Positions 9,064 through 17,904 are shown, counted from the stretch's first letter. The stretch is 64,000 nucleotides of DNA from JBCAXA01 sp038534295 (GCA_038534295.1 JBCAXA010000004.1:1-64000), one strand, 5' to 3'. Notes: generated from the letters alone by a model not told the origin. Numbers and translations are program-made.

Positions 9064-10610
9064 TCGACGTCGAGCGAGAAACCGGCCTGAGCCAGTAAGC
9101 GCGCCTCGCGGCCAAGATCGGCGCGCGTCAGCGGCGTCGATGCTAGAAAGTCGGCCGGGAAGCGCAGCGCTAGCTTGGAACCGTGCACGTCCAAGTCGAA
9201 CTCCGGCAACGGCTTGCGGCTGCGACTGCGGTGTAAGGCCAGCGCAATGCGCAGGAGCACCGCAAGCCGACGCATTGCCGTTTGCCGTGACTTCGGCAAA
9301 TGGCCTAGATCGCGAATGGCCAGCGCCTTGCGCTGTGCACCGATCAGCGCCGCCAAACACTGTTGCTCGACCGCCGGGAAGCCCGGCATATCGGCGTTGG
9401 CCACGATATACGCACCGTGCAGGTGAAAGTCGCGATGCGCGATATCGAGGCCGATCTCGTGCAGGTAGGCGGCCCAACACAACATCAGACGCGATTGCTC
9501 GTCATCGAGATCCCATGCGGGCGCGGCCATTTGGCGCAGCTGCTCGGCGGTAACGGCAATCGTCTCCGCATGCGCCAAATCGACGTGATAACGACCGGCC
9601 ATCGCTGCGACGGTTGCGACCCGCGCGTCTTCGGCGTGAATGCGACCGACGAGGTCATACAGCAGACCTTCGCGCAGCGCGCCGTCGGACGTTCGCAGCA
9701 ACTTTATGCGCAGCGCAATCAACACCTCGACCAAAATCGCCAGCCCGCCGGCGAGCACTTCGGCGCGCCGTGTCGACAAGCCGGGCAAATCGATGCGTCG
9801 AGCATGGCCGGCGTCGATCAGTACTTTGATGAGCTTCTCAAGACTGTCGACATCGATACCGCCAGTCGGTCGGATGCCCGAAGCGCTGATCAATCGCTCG
9901 GCCGCCAGGATCGTGCCCGATGTGCCAATGGGCTGGGTGTCAGCATCGGCGCGAAACGCTCGCTTAACGGGCCGCAGCTTCAGCCGCGCCATTTCGCGCG
10001 CCGCATCGAAGCTGTCTTTGGTGAGCTTACCGTTCGGAAAGAACGACTCGGTTACCATGACCGCGCCCATCGACAGGCTCTGCAAATCGCGCGTTTCAAA
10101 ACCGTTGCCGACAATCAGTTCGGTGCTGCCGCCGCCAATATCGATGACCAGGCGACGCCCGTCATACGGCGGCAAGCTGTGTGCGACGCCGAGATAGACC
10201 AGCCGCGCTTCTTCGATGCCGGAGATCACCTCGATCGGATGGCCGAGCACCGCCTCCGCCTGCTCGACGAAGCGATGGTCGTTGCCGGCACGGCGCAACG
10301 CGTTGGTGCCGGCCGCGCGTACGTTGTCGGCGCGCATATCGCGCAAGCGATCGCCAAACCGCGCGAGTGCCGTTAACGCGCGGCGCTTCGCCTGTTCGGT
10401 AAGCACGCCGTCGCGCGTCAGACCCTCGGCGAGGCGCACGGTCTCGCGCAGGCGATCGACAATAGTGAGCTGGCCGTGACGCAGCGTCGCAACGACCATA
10501 TGGAAGCTGTTTGACCCTAGGTCAACGGCAGCGATGACCTGCGCGGGTGATGCAGATTCGGAACCGGGCGGCGCGGAAGGATCAGACGGAGAAGGAGGAA
10601 CCGCAGCCAC
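9051..10610 (-). CDS. ppx: Exopolyphosphatase / Ppx-GppA phosphatase
   Basis: Hydrolyses terminal phosphates from polyphosphate, and possibly pppGpp. The ASKHA phosphatase domain starts AAVDLGSNSFHMVVA, followed by the phosphate-loop DIGGGSTELI and the SMGAVMVTE motif. A C-terminal HD-like helical domain begins near residue 330. The GTG start at 10610 overlaps the end of erpA by 29 bp and gives a Pro/Ser-rich N-terminus, so the true start may be somewhat downstream; none has a clear ribosome site. Convergent with ppk1. Confidence 0.93.
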   Translation of the reverse strand: MAAVPPSPSDPSAPPGSESASPAQVIAAVDLGSNSFHMVVATLRHGQLTIVDRLRETVRLAEGLTRDGVLTEQAKRRALTALARFGDRLRDMRADNVRAAGTNALRRAGNDHRFVEQAEAVLGHPIEVISGIEEARLVYLGVAHSLPPYDGRRLVIDIGGGSTELIVGNGFETRDLQSLSMGAVMVTESFFPNGKLTKDSFDAAREMARLKLRPVKRAFRADADTQPIGTSGTILAAERLISASGIRPTGGIDVDSLEKLIKVLIDAGHARRIDLPGLSTRRAEVLAGGLAILVEVLIALRIKLLRTSDGALREGLLYDLVGRIHAEDARVATVAAMAGRYHVDLAHAETIAVTAEQLRQMAAPAWDLDDEQSRLMLCWAAYLHEIGLDIAHRDFHLHGAYIVANADMPGFPAVEQQCLAALIGAQRKALAIRDLGHLPKSRQTAMRRLAVLLRIALALHRSRSRKPLPEFDLDVHGSKLALRFPADFLASTPLTRADLGREARLLAQAGFSLDVDYTA

Positions 10611-10968
10611 ACGTGGTCGTCGCGTTCGGATTGCGAATGACGAACTGCGCGCCCTCGAGGTCTTCCTTGTAGTCGATTTCGGCGCCCATCAGATACTGCA
10701 CGCTCATTGGATCGACAATCAGCGTCACGCCTTCCTTGATGACCTTCGTATCGCCGTCTTCGATCTGTTCGTCGAACGTGAAACCGTATTGAAAGCCCGA
10801 ACAGCCGCCGCCGGAGATGAAGACGCGCAGTTTGAGATTCGGGTTGGCTTCGTCGCGAATCAGTTCGCCGACCTTACGCGCAGCGGATTCGGTAAACACC
10901 AGCGGATCTGGAGCGGCGGCATCGCCGACCGCCGGGACCTGACCGGGTGTCTGGATATCAGTAGTCAT
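10582..10968 (-). CDS. erpA: Iron-sulfur cluster insertion protein ErpA
   Basis: A-type carrier that hands Fe-S clusters to apo-enzymes. The three cluster cysteines are present: Cys56 in GGGCSGFQYGF and Cys120/Cys122 in the C-terminal CGCGSSF. Length 128 aa is normal, with a slightly long N-terminal extension of about 20 residues. Its 3' end overlaps the ppx start, so the two are probably cotranscribed. Confidence 0.95.
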   Translation of the reverse strand: MTTDIQTPGQVPAVGDAAAPDPLVFTESAARKVGELIRDEANPNLKLRVFISGGGCSGFQYGFTFDEQIEDGDTKVIKEGVTLIVDPMSVQYLMGAEIDYKEDLEGAQFVIRNPNATTTCGCGSSFSV

Positions 10969-11074
10969 AGCGCAATTATCCCACGTTTACCGGCGTGTCA
11001 TCCACCCAGTTGGACGGCGCGATGACGGGATAGTTCGGCCGCGAAGGCGCCGATGAGCGCCAAGCAACGCTTGC

Positions 11075-11506
11075 CTAGCCGCCGCTGAGGTTCGGCGCCG
11101 GCATCCGTTTCGTATCGGCAACGGTGTCTTCTTTCGGCGCCGGCTTGGCCTCCGGCTTGTGCACCAGCTTGCCGTTGATTTCCGCGCCAATCGCCATTTC
11201 GATCAGGTTGTAGTAGACATTGCCGGTCACCCGCGCGGTCGGGCGCAGTTCGACCCGCTCACTCGCGTATACGTCGCCTTTGACGGTGCCGTTCAAGACG
11301 ACATAAGGCACCACGACGTCGCCTTCGATGCTGCCGTTCTCGGCAATGCTCAGCGCCGACTCCTCTTCAGCGTCCGCCGAAACGTTGCCGTGCACGGTAC
11401 CGTCGATGTGACAACCGCCGGAGAACACGAGATCGCCGTTGACCCGCGAACCCGGCCCGACGAGCGTGTCTATCGCGGTCTGTCGTTGCGCTTTACGTCC
11501 AAACAT
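11075..11506 (-). CDS. Bactofilin family cytoskeletal protein
   Basis: Polymer-forming protein of the bactofilin (DUF583) family: a right-handed beta-helix core of short repeats (about residues 15-115, e.g. GSRVNGDLVFSGGCHIDGTV, IEGDVVVPYVVLNGTVKGDVYA). The core is flanked by a short basic N-terminus, often a membrane-binding patch, and a Pro/Lys-rich disordered tail. At 143 aa it has typical length. It sits on the same strand after the coiled-coil membrane protein at 11561-12292, 54 bp downstream, and the two are probably an operon. Confidence 0.92.
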   Translation of the reverse strand: MFGRKAQRQTAIDTLVGPGSRVNGDLVFSGGCHIDGTVHGNVSADAEEESALSIAENGSIEGDVVVPYVVLNGTVKGDVYASERVELRPTARVTGNVYYNLIEMAIGAEINGKLVHKPEAKPAPKEDTVADTKRMPAPNLSGG

Positions 11507-11560
11507 TGTCTATCCCCATTAGAAACTAGCTGACCGGCCTACAACCGATCGAAAACGGGA

Positions 11561-12292
11561 TCAACCGGTGCCGCGCTCGGGACTGGTCGACCAAGGAAAA
11601 CTTTGCTTCAAACCAACGTTGCCGGCCCCTTTCGGTACCAACTCGATATTGACCGTCAACGGACTAAAGCCGTCCGGCAAGGCGAGCCGACGTTCGAAAT
11701 CCTGAAAATAGCGAAAGCCGTAGTTCCAGCTGCGCTTCTCGCCGTCGGCCAATAGCTGGCTCAACGGATAGCTGACCGATTCGCCGTTTTGCGCACCGTC
11801 GACGGACAGACTGACGCGACCGTAGATCTCGCGGTGATGCTGCTTGACTTGGACGAGCGTCAAACGAAGTCGATACTGCGACTCGTTGGGTCCGCGCAGC
11901 AGCTGCATATCTTGAATACGTAAGCCGGCGTTCGCGGACGACGGCGAAATGATGCCGCGATAAAACGCAATGGCCTCGCGCTGTTCCTGAATTTTGGCCT
12001 GCAACTCAGACAGGTTTTGCTCGACGGCGCGATAGGCTTCGCGCTCGGTGACCTGCACGGTCTCGGTCTGAACAATTTGCTCACGCAACGTGGCGATCTC
12101 GTCACGCAGTTCGCTGATCTCGGTGCGGGTCTCGCGCCGTTCGGCAGCGATCGCGAAAATGTTGTACTCGGCACTGAACCGACCCATCTCGAACAGCAGG
12201 TAGCCACCGGCGGCGAGTGCGACAAGGGCGACGACGATGAACCCGCGCATGCGCTGGTCGGTGCGTCGTCGCATTGGTGTCGGTGTACCCAT
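11561..12292 (-). CDS. Membrane-anchored coiled-coil protein (DUF6776-like)
   Basis: One transmembrane segment near residues 16-36, a Glu/Gln/Arg-rich coiled coil (about 50-112), then a beta-rich C-terminal domain ending in a Trp/Ser-rich tail. This matches a gammaproteobacterial family of unknown function often found upstream of a bactofilin gene (recognition of the family is from memory). Biochemical role unknown; pairing with the bactofilin suggests a part in cell-envelope scaffolding (inference). The start may be the first ATG at 12292 or the ATG seven codons in. A 117-bp tandem repeat begins directly upstream. Confidence 0.75.
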   Translation of the reverse strand: MGTPTPMRRRTDQRMRGFIVVALVALAAGGYLLFEMGRFSAEYNIFAIAAERRETRTEISELRDEIATLREQIVQTETVQVTEREAYRAVEQNLSELQAKIQEQREAIAFYRGIISPSSANAGLRIQDMQLLRGPNESQYRLRLTLVQVKQHHREIYGRVSLSVDGAQNGESVSYPLSQLLADGEKRSWNYGFRYFQDFERRLALPDGFSPLTVNIELVPKGAGNVGLKQSFPWSTSPERGTG

Positions 12293-12330
12293 CGTCAGCT
12301 CAAAAACTCAAACAAATGCCGTTACGGAAC

Positions 12331-12890
12331 GCGCCCTTCAGCGGCGCGGTGACCAAATCGAGCAATGTCTCACCGCCAATTTCGCGCCCGCTGCATGTGC
12401 GCTTTGCACCGCACCAACCTGATGTAACAAAAACGCTGCGGCTGACAGCGCCATTCAGCAGCGCGGTGACGAATTCCAAACATTCCTCACCGCTCATATC
12501 GCGCCCGCTGCATGTGTGCTCCGCACCGCACCAACCTGATGTAACAAAAACACTGCGGCTGACAGCGCCATTCAGCGGCGCGGTGACTAAATCGAGCAAT
12601 GTCTCACCGCCAATCTCGCGCCGGCTGCATGTGTGCTCTGCACCGCACCAACCTGATGCAACAAAAACGATGCGGCCATTGGCGCCATTCAGCGGCGCGG
12701 TGACCAAATCGAGCAATGTCTCATCACCAATCTTGCGCCCGCTGCATGTGCGCTTTGCACCGCACCAACCTGATGTAACAAAAACGCGGCGGCCATTGGC
12801 GCCATTCAGTGGCGCGGTGACGAAATCCAGACATCCCTCACCGCGCATCTCGCGCCCGCTGCATGTGCGCTCTGCACCTCAGCAACCTAG
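12331..12890. repeat. 117-bp tandem repeat, about five copies
   Basis: Copies of the phase marker TTCAGCGGCGCGGTGA-like start at 12337, 12454, 12571, 12688 and 12805, all exactly 117 bp apart. Copies differ at scattered bases. Each can form a nested hairpin: an outer CAGCGGCGC / GCGCCCGCTG pair and an inner GCGGTGA / TCACCGC pair around a 17-base loop. The inner pair is intact in four copies and extended in the fifth. 117 is 39 codons, so both strands stay open by arithmetic. The stretch 12293-12991 holds no other gene that I can support. Confidence 0.95.
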
Positions 12891-12991
12891 AACCAATGTT
12901 GATTATGTTACCCAGGGGCCCTCCGCACAAACAGTGCGCCTGGTCACGAAATCGTGGATACTGCCGCCCGGCGAACGCTCGGAGCAGACCC

Positions 12992-13417
12992 TTGGCCTTG
13001 TGGATCAAAGCCCTACACCTGATTTTCATGGTGACCTGGTTCGCCGGGCTGTTCTATCTGCCGCGACTCTACATCTACCACGCCGGCGCCAGCGGCGAGG
13101 CCAACCACGCCATGTTCCAAACCATGGAGCGGCGGCTTTTCGCCATCATGACCATCGGCGGCGTGCTCACGTTCGTTTTCGGCCTTTGGATGCTGTTTAC
13201 GACGGCGTTTAGCTACGCGCTTTCGACCGGCTGGTTCCACGCTAAACTGGCTCTGCTGATCCTGCTGGTCGTGCACCACATCTGGTGCTGGGTGTGGATT
13301 GTTCGCCTACGCGATCCGAATTACGAGGTGAACACCCGCTGGCTGCGGTTTTTCAACGAAATCCCGGCGATATACCTAATAGCGATCGTGTTTTTGGCAG
13401 TGCTCAGGCCGTTTTGA
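12992..13417 (+). CDS. hemJ: Protoporphyrinogen IX oxidase HemJ
   Basis: Integral membrane enzyme that oxidises protoporphyrinogen IX to protoporphyrin IX in haem synthesis. From the TTG at 12992 it starts LALWIKALHLIFMVTWFAG, the classical HemJ N-terminus with the essential His, and continues with four or five membrane segments; 141 aa is the usual length. The frame is open further upstream, but GGAG 7 nt before the TTG and the family N-terminus decide the start. Its 3' end overlaps the convergent rppH by 14 bp. Confidence 0.92.
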   Translation: MALWIKALHLIFMVTWFAGLFYLPRLYIYHAGASGEANHAMFQTMERRLFAIMTIGGVLTFVFGLWMLFTTAFSYALSTGWFHAKLALLILLVVHHIWCWVWIVRLRDPNYEVNTRWLRFFNEIPAIYLIAIVFLAVLRPF

Positions 13418-13997
13418 AGTGCAGCTTGACGCCGTCTCGCCGCAGGTCTTTCTCAAACGCTGAACGCCAACGTTGCGGCCACCACGCAGGTTGGCGCGGC
13501 AATCCCTCCGGATAAAGGTGAAAGCCGAGCTCGGACAGCGCTCGCGCATACACGCGGCGCTTGAAATAGATCACCTCGTTGACCGGGCGCCAGTAGTCGA
13601 CCCAACGCCAGCGATCAAATTCCGGCTCGTCGGTCGCATCGAAACGAATGCGGTTCTCGTCGGACATGAGCCGCAGCACGAACCACCGCTGCTTCTGGCC
13701 GATGCACAGCGGTTTCGAATGGGCTCGGATGTAGCGCTTCGGCAGCCGGTAGGAAATCCAATCGGACGTCGAACCGAGCACCTGGACGTCGTCGGGCACG
13801 AGACCGAGTTCTTCGTGCAGCTCGCGATACATGGCTTCCCGCGGCATCTCATCGGGACGTATGCCGCCCTGCGGAAACTGCCAGCCGCGCCTGCCAGCGC
13901 GACCGGCGAGCAATAGCTTGCCGCCTGGACTCGCCAAGACGATGCCGACGTTCGCGCGAAATCCGGCTTCGTCGATGTTGTCGTCGTTCGCGGACAT
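13404..13997 (-). CDS. rppH: RNA pyrophosphohydrolase (Nudix)
   Basis: Removes pyrophosphate from 5'-triphosphate mRNA ends, which triggers RNase E decay. The Nudix box is complete, starting at GGIRPDEMP and ending RELHEELGLV, preceded by GWQFPQ, and the family marker RWVDYWRPVNEVIYFKR is present. The frame is open upstream to 14117, overlapping tyrA, but the ATG at 13997 gives the normal N-terminus (RANVGIVLA follows) and 197 aa. It ends with an approximately 40-residue basic tail. Confidence 0.9.
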   Translation of the reverse strand: MSANDDNIDEAGFRANVGIVLASPGGKLLLAGRAGRRGWQFPQGGIRPDEMPREAMYRELHEELGLVPDDVQVLGSTSDWISYRLPKRYIRAHSKPLCIGQKQRWFVLRLMSDENRIRFDATDEPEFDRWRWVDYWRPVNEVIYFKRRVYARALSELGFHLYPEGLPRQPAWWPQRWRSAFEKDLRRDGVKLHFKTA

Positions 13998-14040
13998 AGC
14001 CGCATATTCCACATTTTGGCGGCAAACGCCAACTGCGCGG

Positions 14041-15129
14041 TTACGACTCGAAGTACAAAGAGCCGTTGCGCATGAGCTCGGCAAACGCCTCGGAATCACC
14101 GCTTTGCACGCTGGCAAGTAAGCGGTCGGTCGCGTCGCTCAGCGCCGCCAAAGGATGCAGACCGAACTCATTGAGGTGCTGAATCTCGAAATACAAGCTG
14201 GGACTTTCGGCGGCGACCTCTCGGGCAACGCTGAGCTGCGCGTCGAAGGTAGTCGAACTCATCGTACGCAGTCGCGGCACGGCTTCGCCGCTTTCGGCCA
14301 GCGCAGTAAAGAACGCAATGTTTAGCGCGTGCGACAGGCCGAGCACGTAAGCGATGAGTCGGTCGTGCTCATCGAGCTGCATATCGACCTGCTCGACCAT
14401 CGTCGCCGCGAACAATTCCTTAGCTGCAGCGGTGGCGCGAGCACAACCAACGTCGACGAAGATCATGTGCTTGCCGGACAGAAGACGCGTCGTTGGACCA
14501 AACATTGGATGTAGCGACGTGACCTGCAGATCGGCCGCCGCCGCGGCATGCAGTGCATCGCGCAACGGCGTTTTTAGTGAGCCAATGTCGAACACGAGAC
14601 CGCTTGGCCGTGCGGCGGCTAGCTCGGCGAGAATGCGTCCGGTCAGTGCGAGATCGGTTGCGACGACGATAATGTCAAAGTCGAGACCTGCTTCTTGCCA
14701 ACTCGGAAACCAGCGCTCGGCATCGGCGACGGGCCGCGGGTCAGCGATCGTCACCTGGGATTGTTGCGACTGAAAATATTGCGTGAACCAACGTCCCATC
14801 TTGCCGGCTCCGCCGATCACGAGGACGCGACGGCCGTCGGCGTGGCGCTCCGCCGCAACCCGCGCCGCTTCCTGCGCGGTGAGCGACGCGCGGATCAGCC
14901 GGGTCATCAGGTCCTCGGCCAAATCGGCGTCTACGCCGGCCGCCACCGCGCGCGCACGTGCTGCGTCGATGACTTCTTTCTCGCGAGCAAAATCACGCGT
15001 GGCTCGGCCCGCACGGCGTTTGATGTCGCCGATTTCAGCGACCAATTTTTGCCTTCGGGCTATCGCATCGAGCAACTCGACGTCGACGGCATCGAGTGCT
15101 GCCCGCAGCTGCTGGAGCTCAGTGGGCAT
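14041..15129 (-). CDS. tyrA: Chorismate mutase / prephenate dehydrogenase (bifunctional TyrA)
   Basis: Two steps of tyrosine synthesis in one protein. The N-terminal AroQ-type chorismate mutase helices span about residues 1-90 (MPTELQQLRAALDAVDVELL, then REKEVIDAARARA). The NAD-binding prephenate dehydrogenase starts with VLVIGGAGKMGRWF near residue 100, with the catalytic-region SLHPMFGP further on. At 362 aa it matches E. coli TyrA (373). The frame runs on to 15654 but that part is antisense to pdxH; the ATG at 15129 fits the family. No strong ribosome site is visible. Divergent from pdxH. Confidence 0.93.
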   Translation of the reverse strand: MPTELQQLRAALDAVDVELLDAIARRQKLVAEIGDIKRRAGRATRDFAREKEVIDAARARAVAAGVDADLAEDLMTRLIRASLTAQEAARVAAERHADGRRVLVIGGAGKMGRWFTQYFQSQQSQVTIADPRPVADAERWFPSWQEAGLDFDIIVVATDLALTGRILAELAAARPSGLVFDIGSLKTPLRDALHAAAAADLQVTSLHPMFGPTTRLLSGKHMIFVDVGCARATAAAKELFAATMVEQVDMQLDEHDRLIAYVLGLSHALNIAFFTALAESGEAVPRLRTMSSTTFDAQLSVAREVAAESPSLYFEIQHLNEFGLHPLAALSDATDRLLASVQSGDSEAFAELMRNGSLYFES

Positions 15130-15261
15130 CGCTAGCACGACACAGATAAACGGTATCCATGCGGGTAATGATAAACACTCGTTAAGCGAGGGGTAGTTTC
15201 GAGCGCCGACGGGGCCGATCGTGCGGTAGACTGCGGCCCCGAAAATGCAACAGCAGCACTC

Positions 15262-15939
15262 ATGAGCGATCTTGCCGACGACCAATTGCCCGCAGATCCG
15301 ATGGCGCATGCACGCCGTTGGTTCGACGAGGCGACCGCGACCCGCGATGTACCCAACCCCAACGCCATGACGCTGGTCACCGTCGGCGACGACGGCCGAC
15401 CCTCGGCCCGTATTGTGCTCTGCAAACATTTCGTTGCCGACCCAGGCTATCTGGTGTGGTTTACGAATTACGACTCGCGCAAAGGTCGCGAACTGGCAGG
15501 CCACGGAGTCGCCTGTGCGGTGCTCCATTTCGACCACGCTGGTCGCCAGATCCGCGTCGAAGGGCCCGTCGTACGATCGCCGGCGGACGAGAGCGACACG
15601 TACTACTCGTCGCGACCGTGGCAGAGCCAGATCGGCGCCCGAGCCAGCCGCCAATCCGCGCCAATCGACACGCGCGCCGAGTTAATCGCCCAGACGCGCG
15701 CCGAAGCTGCACGCTTTGACCTGCCCGACCCAGTCACGACGCCGCTTGCGTCGGCCGACAGACCGATCCCGCGGCCCGCCAACTGGGGCGGCTACCGGCT
15801 TTGGGCCGAACACATCGAACTGTGGTGCGACGGCCATGCGCGATTACACGACCGAGCGCGCTGGTCGCGTGCTTTGGAACCGCATGCCGAGACCGGCTTT
15901 ATTGCGGGTGCATGGGCAGGACAACGATTGCAGCCGTGA
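15262..15939 (+). CDS. pdxH: Pyridoxine/pyridoxamine 5'-phosphate oxidase
   Basis: FMN enzyme making pyridoxal 5'-phosphate. Family motifs: NAMTLVTVGDDGRPSARIVL for FMN binding, NYDSRKGREL, RPWQSQIGARAS, and GGYRLWAEHIELW. At 225 aa it has typical length, though the C-terminal end (GAWAGQRLQP) departs from the usual WxxxRLxP by only a few residues. Its TGA overlaps the ATG of the CPXCG protein as TGATG, suggesting translational coupling. Confidence 0.94.
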   Translation: MSDLADDQLPADPMAHARRWFDEATATRDVPNPNAMTLVTVGDDGRPSARIVLCKHFVADPGYLVWFTNYDSRKGRELAGHGVACAVLHFDHAGRQIRVEGPVVRSPADESDTYYSSRPWQSQIGARASRQSAPIDTRAELIAQTRAEAARFDLPDPVTTPLASADRPIPRPANWGGYRLWAEHIELWCDGHARLHDRARWSRALEPHAETGFIAGAWAGQRLQP

Positions 15940-16127
15940 TGGACGCGCTGATCTTTCGTACGGTGCAATGCCCTTATTGTGGCGAGCCCGTCGAATTAAC
16001 CATCGATACATCGGTCGAATCACAAAGCTACATCGAGGATTGCGTAGTCTGCTGCCGACCGACAGAAGTTCATGCCGAACGGGTTACCGATGACGAATGG
16101 CTTGTTGACGTTTGCCCGTCGGATTAG
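15939..16127 (+). CDS. CPXCG-motif cysteine-rich small protein
   Basis: A 62-aa protein with a zinc-ribbon-like pattern: CPYCG at residues 11-15 and CVVCC at about 35-39. It belongs to a small conserved family named for the CPXCG motif; function unknown. The ATG lies inside the stop of pdxH (TGATG), and its end overlaps the start of the next gene, so the three genes appear to be translated as one run. Confidence 0.88.
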   Translation: MDALIFRTVQCPYCGEPVELTIDTSVESQSYIEDCVVCCRPTEVHAERVTDDEWLVDVCPSD

Positions 16128-17904
16128 GCGCAGCCTCGCCGCCGCTTGGCTGGCGGCCGCCGTATCGCAAGCGGGCGCTGCCGAACAAATGATTCGCGAG
16201 GTGACCGACCTCAATCTCGCGCTGGACCACAGCGCGGGTCGAATCGTGTTCGATTTGTACGGCGCCCTGTGGTCAATGCCGGCAGTCGGCGGCTTCGCGG
16301 AGGTTGCTGACGAGTACGGCACCGGCATCAATCGTCCGGCAATCAGTCCGGACGGTCGCTGGCTTGCCTTCGAGCGCTGCACCGGCATGCGCTGCAGTGT
16401 CGAACTCGTCGATCGGCAGAGCGGCACGACCCGCCGCGTACTGGACGGACCGTGGAACACGACGATGCCGGCCTTTAGCGCCGACAGTGCGCGGCTGGCC
16501 TTCGTGAGCGATCGCGATGGGAGCAACGACATTTGGGAGGAACGGGTCGACGGTACGGGTCTGCGCAAGCGCAGCTTTGCGGCGGATGACGCACGTTGGC
16601 CGAGCTTCGCGCGCCACGCCGACGAACTCGTCTGGGTATCGACCGATGCCGCCGGCAGTCGCCTGCTGCGTGCCCGCGGCGGCGCGGCGGGCGAGGTTCT
16701 CTATGCAACGCGCGCGCAGGTCGAAGCGCCAGCCTTTCGACCCGACGGCAGCGTTATTGTGTTTTTTGAGCGCGATCCGCAGCGCCGGCTCAAGCTGCTG
16801 TTGAACGACGGCTCCGGCGTCGTCAAAGCGCTGTCCGGGCCGGCGTCTTTCGAGGCACAGCGAGCACACTGGTTTGATCGTCACACGCTGCTCGTCAGCG
16901 CAGCCGGTAAGGCGCAAAAATTACAGTTTGCGGACGGCGGTCTGGAAGCGCTGCCGCTGCAAGCATTTGTCAGCATTGCTGAGCACCCGCCAACCCGTGC
17001 GGCGCTAGCAGCGCCCGCGCAGGCTGCAAACCGCGGCCGCTACGTGCTGCGGGTCGGCGCCCTGTTCGACAGCATCAGCGGCGCCCTGACCGGGCCACGC
17101 GACATTGTCATCAACGATGGCCACATTGCCGAGATTGGACCGCCGCGCGTGCATGATGCGGCGCTAACCGTGATTGACGATCCGACGCTGACGGCGCTCC
17201 CCGGACTTATCGCGCTAGTTACGACGCCAACCGCAGCCAAGCCCGCCGAGTGGCTCGAACGCGGCTTTACGCAGGTCATTTGCCTGCACCCAGACTGCGA
17301 TGACGTGAGCCAACGCATGCGTTCGCTCGACACGACTGTCGACGACGCGGAACGCTCAGCGAGCATTCGAGCGGCGCGGGATGCCGGCTACGGGGTCGCA
17401 ACCGAGCAGCTGTATCCCGATGTTGCGATCGGCGCGACACTCTGGCTTGCTCGAACGCCGGCCGCCGCAATTTACGAAGATTACGTCACGCTGTTGCGAC
17501 GACGACAGGCAGCCGTAGCGGTCGATCTCGACGCGTTTGCGCCAGCCGACGCGCTGACCATGACGCGCCCGGGCCGACTGACCAATCGCGTGCTGATCGC
17601 GGCGGGCGGCAACCCGCAGCAGCATGCTGACGCCGTGGTCGCTTACGCGCGCGCCGTCCAGGAACAAACTGGCGTTGCTGGAGACGTGCTGCGCGCGATC
17701 ACCATCGATGCGGCGCTCGAGACTGGCGCCGCCGCATCGGCAGGCCGGATTGCCGTGGGCAATGTTGCCAACCTGATCCTGGTTCGCGGCGACCCGCTGC
17801 TGACACCCGAGGCGTGGGTCAGCCCGGTTGCGATGGTCGAGCGTGGCCGATATTTGACGCGAGCAGGGCTCGCTGCCGCAGAAAGTGCAGTGGCACGTCG
17901 ATAA
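16072..17904 (+). CDS. Secreted PD40 beta-propeller / degenerate amidohydrolase fusion
   Basis: After a signal peptide ending near GAAEQ come TolB-like PD40 propeller repeats (about residues 45-330; e.g. RPAISPDGRWLAFE, MPAFSADSARLAFVSDRDG). An amidohydrolase-like domain follows from about residue 330 (ALFDSISGALTGPRDIVINDGHIAEIG). Functional members have PGLIDxHxH at the strand that binds metal; here it reads PGLIALVTTPTAA, so the HxH is gone, and the domain is short. The C-terminal GRIAVGNVANLILVRGDPL composite sheet remains. Probably a non-catalytic or binding protein (inference). An alternative start is the ATG at 16090. It overlaps the CPXCG gene. Confidence 0.8.
   Translation: MPNGLPMTNGLLTFARRIRRSLAAAWLAAAVSQAGAAEQMIREVTDLNLALDHSAGRIVFDLYGALWSMPAVGGFAEVADEYGTGINRPAISPDGRWLAFERCTGMRCSVELVDRQSGTTRRVLDGPWNTTMPAFSADSARLAFVSDRDGSNDIWEERVDGTGLRKRSFAADDARWPSFARHADELVWVSTDAAGSRLLRARGGAAGEVLYATRAQVEAPAFRPDGSVIVFFERDPQRRLKLLLNDGSGVVKALSGPASFEAQRAHWFDRHTLLVSAAGKAQKLQFADGGLEALPLQAFVSIAEHPPTRAALAAPAQAANRGRYVLRVGALFDSISGALTGPRDIVINDGHIAEIGPPRVHDAALTVIDDPTLTALPGLIALVTTPTAAKPAEWLERGFTQVICLHPDCDDVSQRMRSLDTTVDDAERSASIRAARDAGYGVATEQLYPDVAIGATLWLARTPAAAIYEDYVTLLRRRQAAVAVDLDAFAPADALTMTRPGRLTNRVLIAAGGNPQQHADAVVAYARAVQEQTGVAGDVLRAITIDAALETGAAASAGRIAVGNVANLILVRGDPLLTPEAWVSPVAMVERGRYLTRAGLAAAESAVARR

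Noticed and set aside
9363..10376. 337-codon plus-strand frame
   Set aside because: Antisense to ppx, which has all expected motifs; arginine-rich composition typical of a shadow frame.
12331..12890. CRISPR array or integron attC array
   Set aside because: The repeats are directly adjacent with no unique spacers, and no cas genes, integrase or attC core sites are present.
12274..13212. 312-codon plus-strand open frame across the 117-bp repeat
   Set aside because: It is open only because the repeat length is a multiple of three, and it then runs out of frame through hemJ. No protein motif.
14118..15654. 537-codon version of TyrA starting at 15654
   Set aside because: The N-terminal extension is antisense to pdxH and has no homology; the ATG at 15129 gives the normal family N-terminus.
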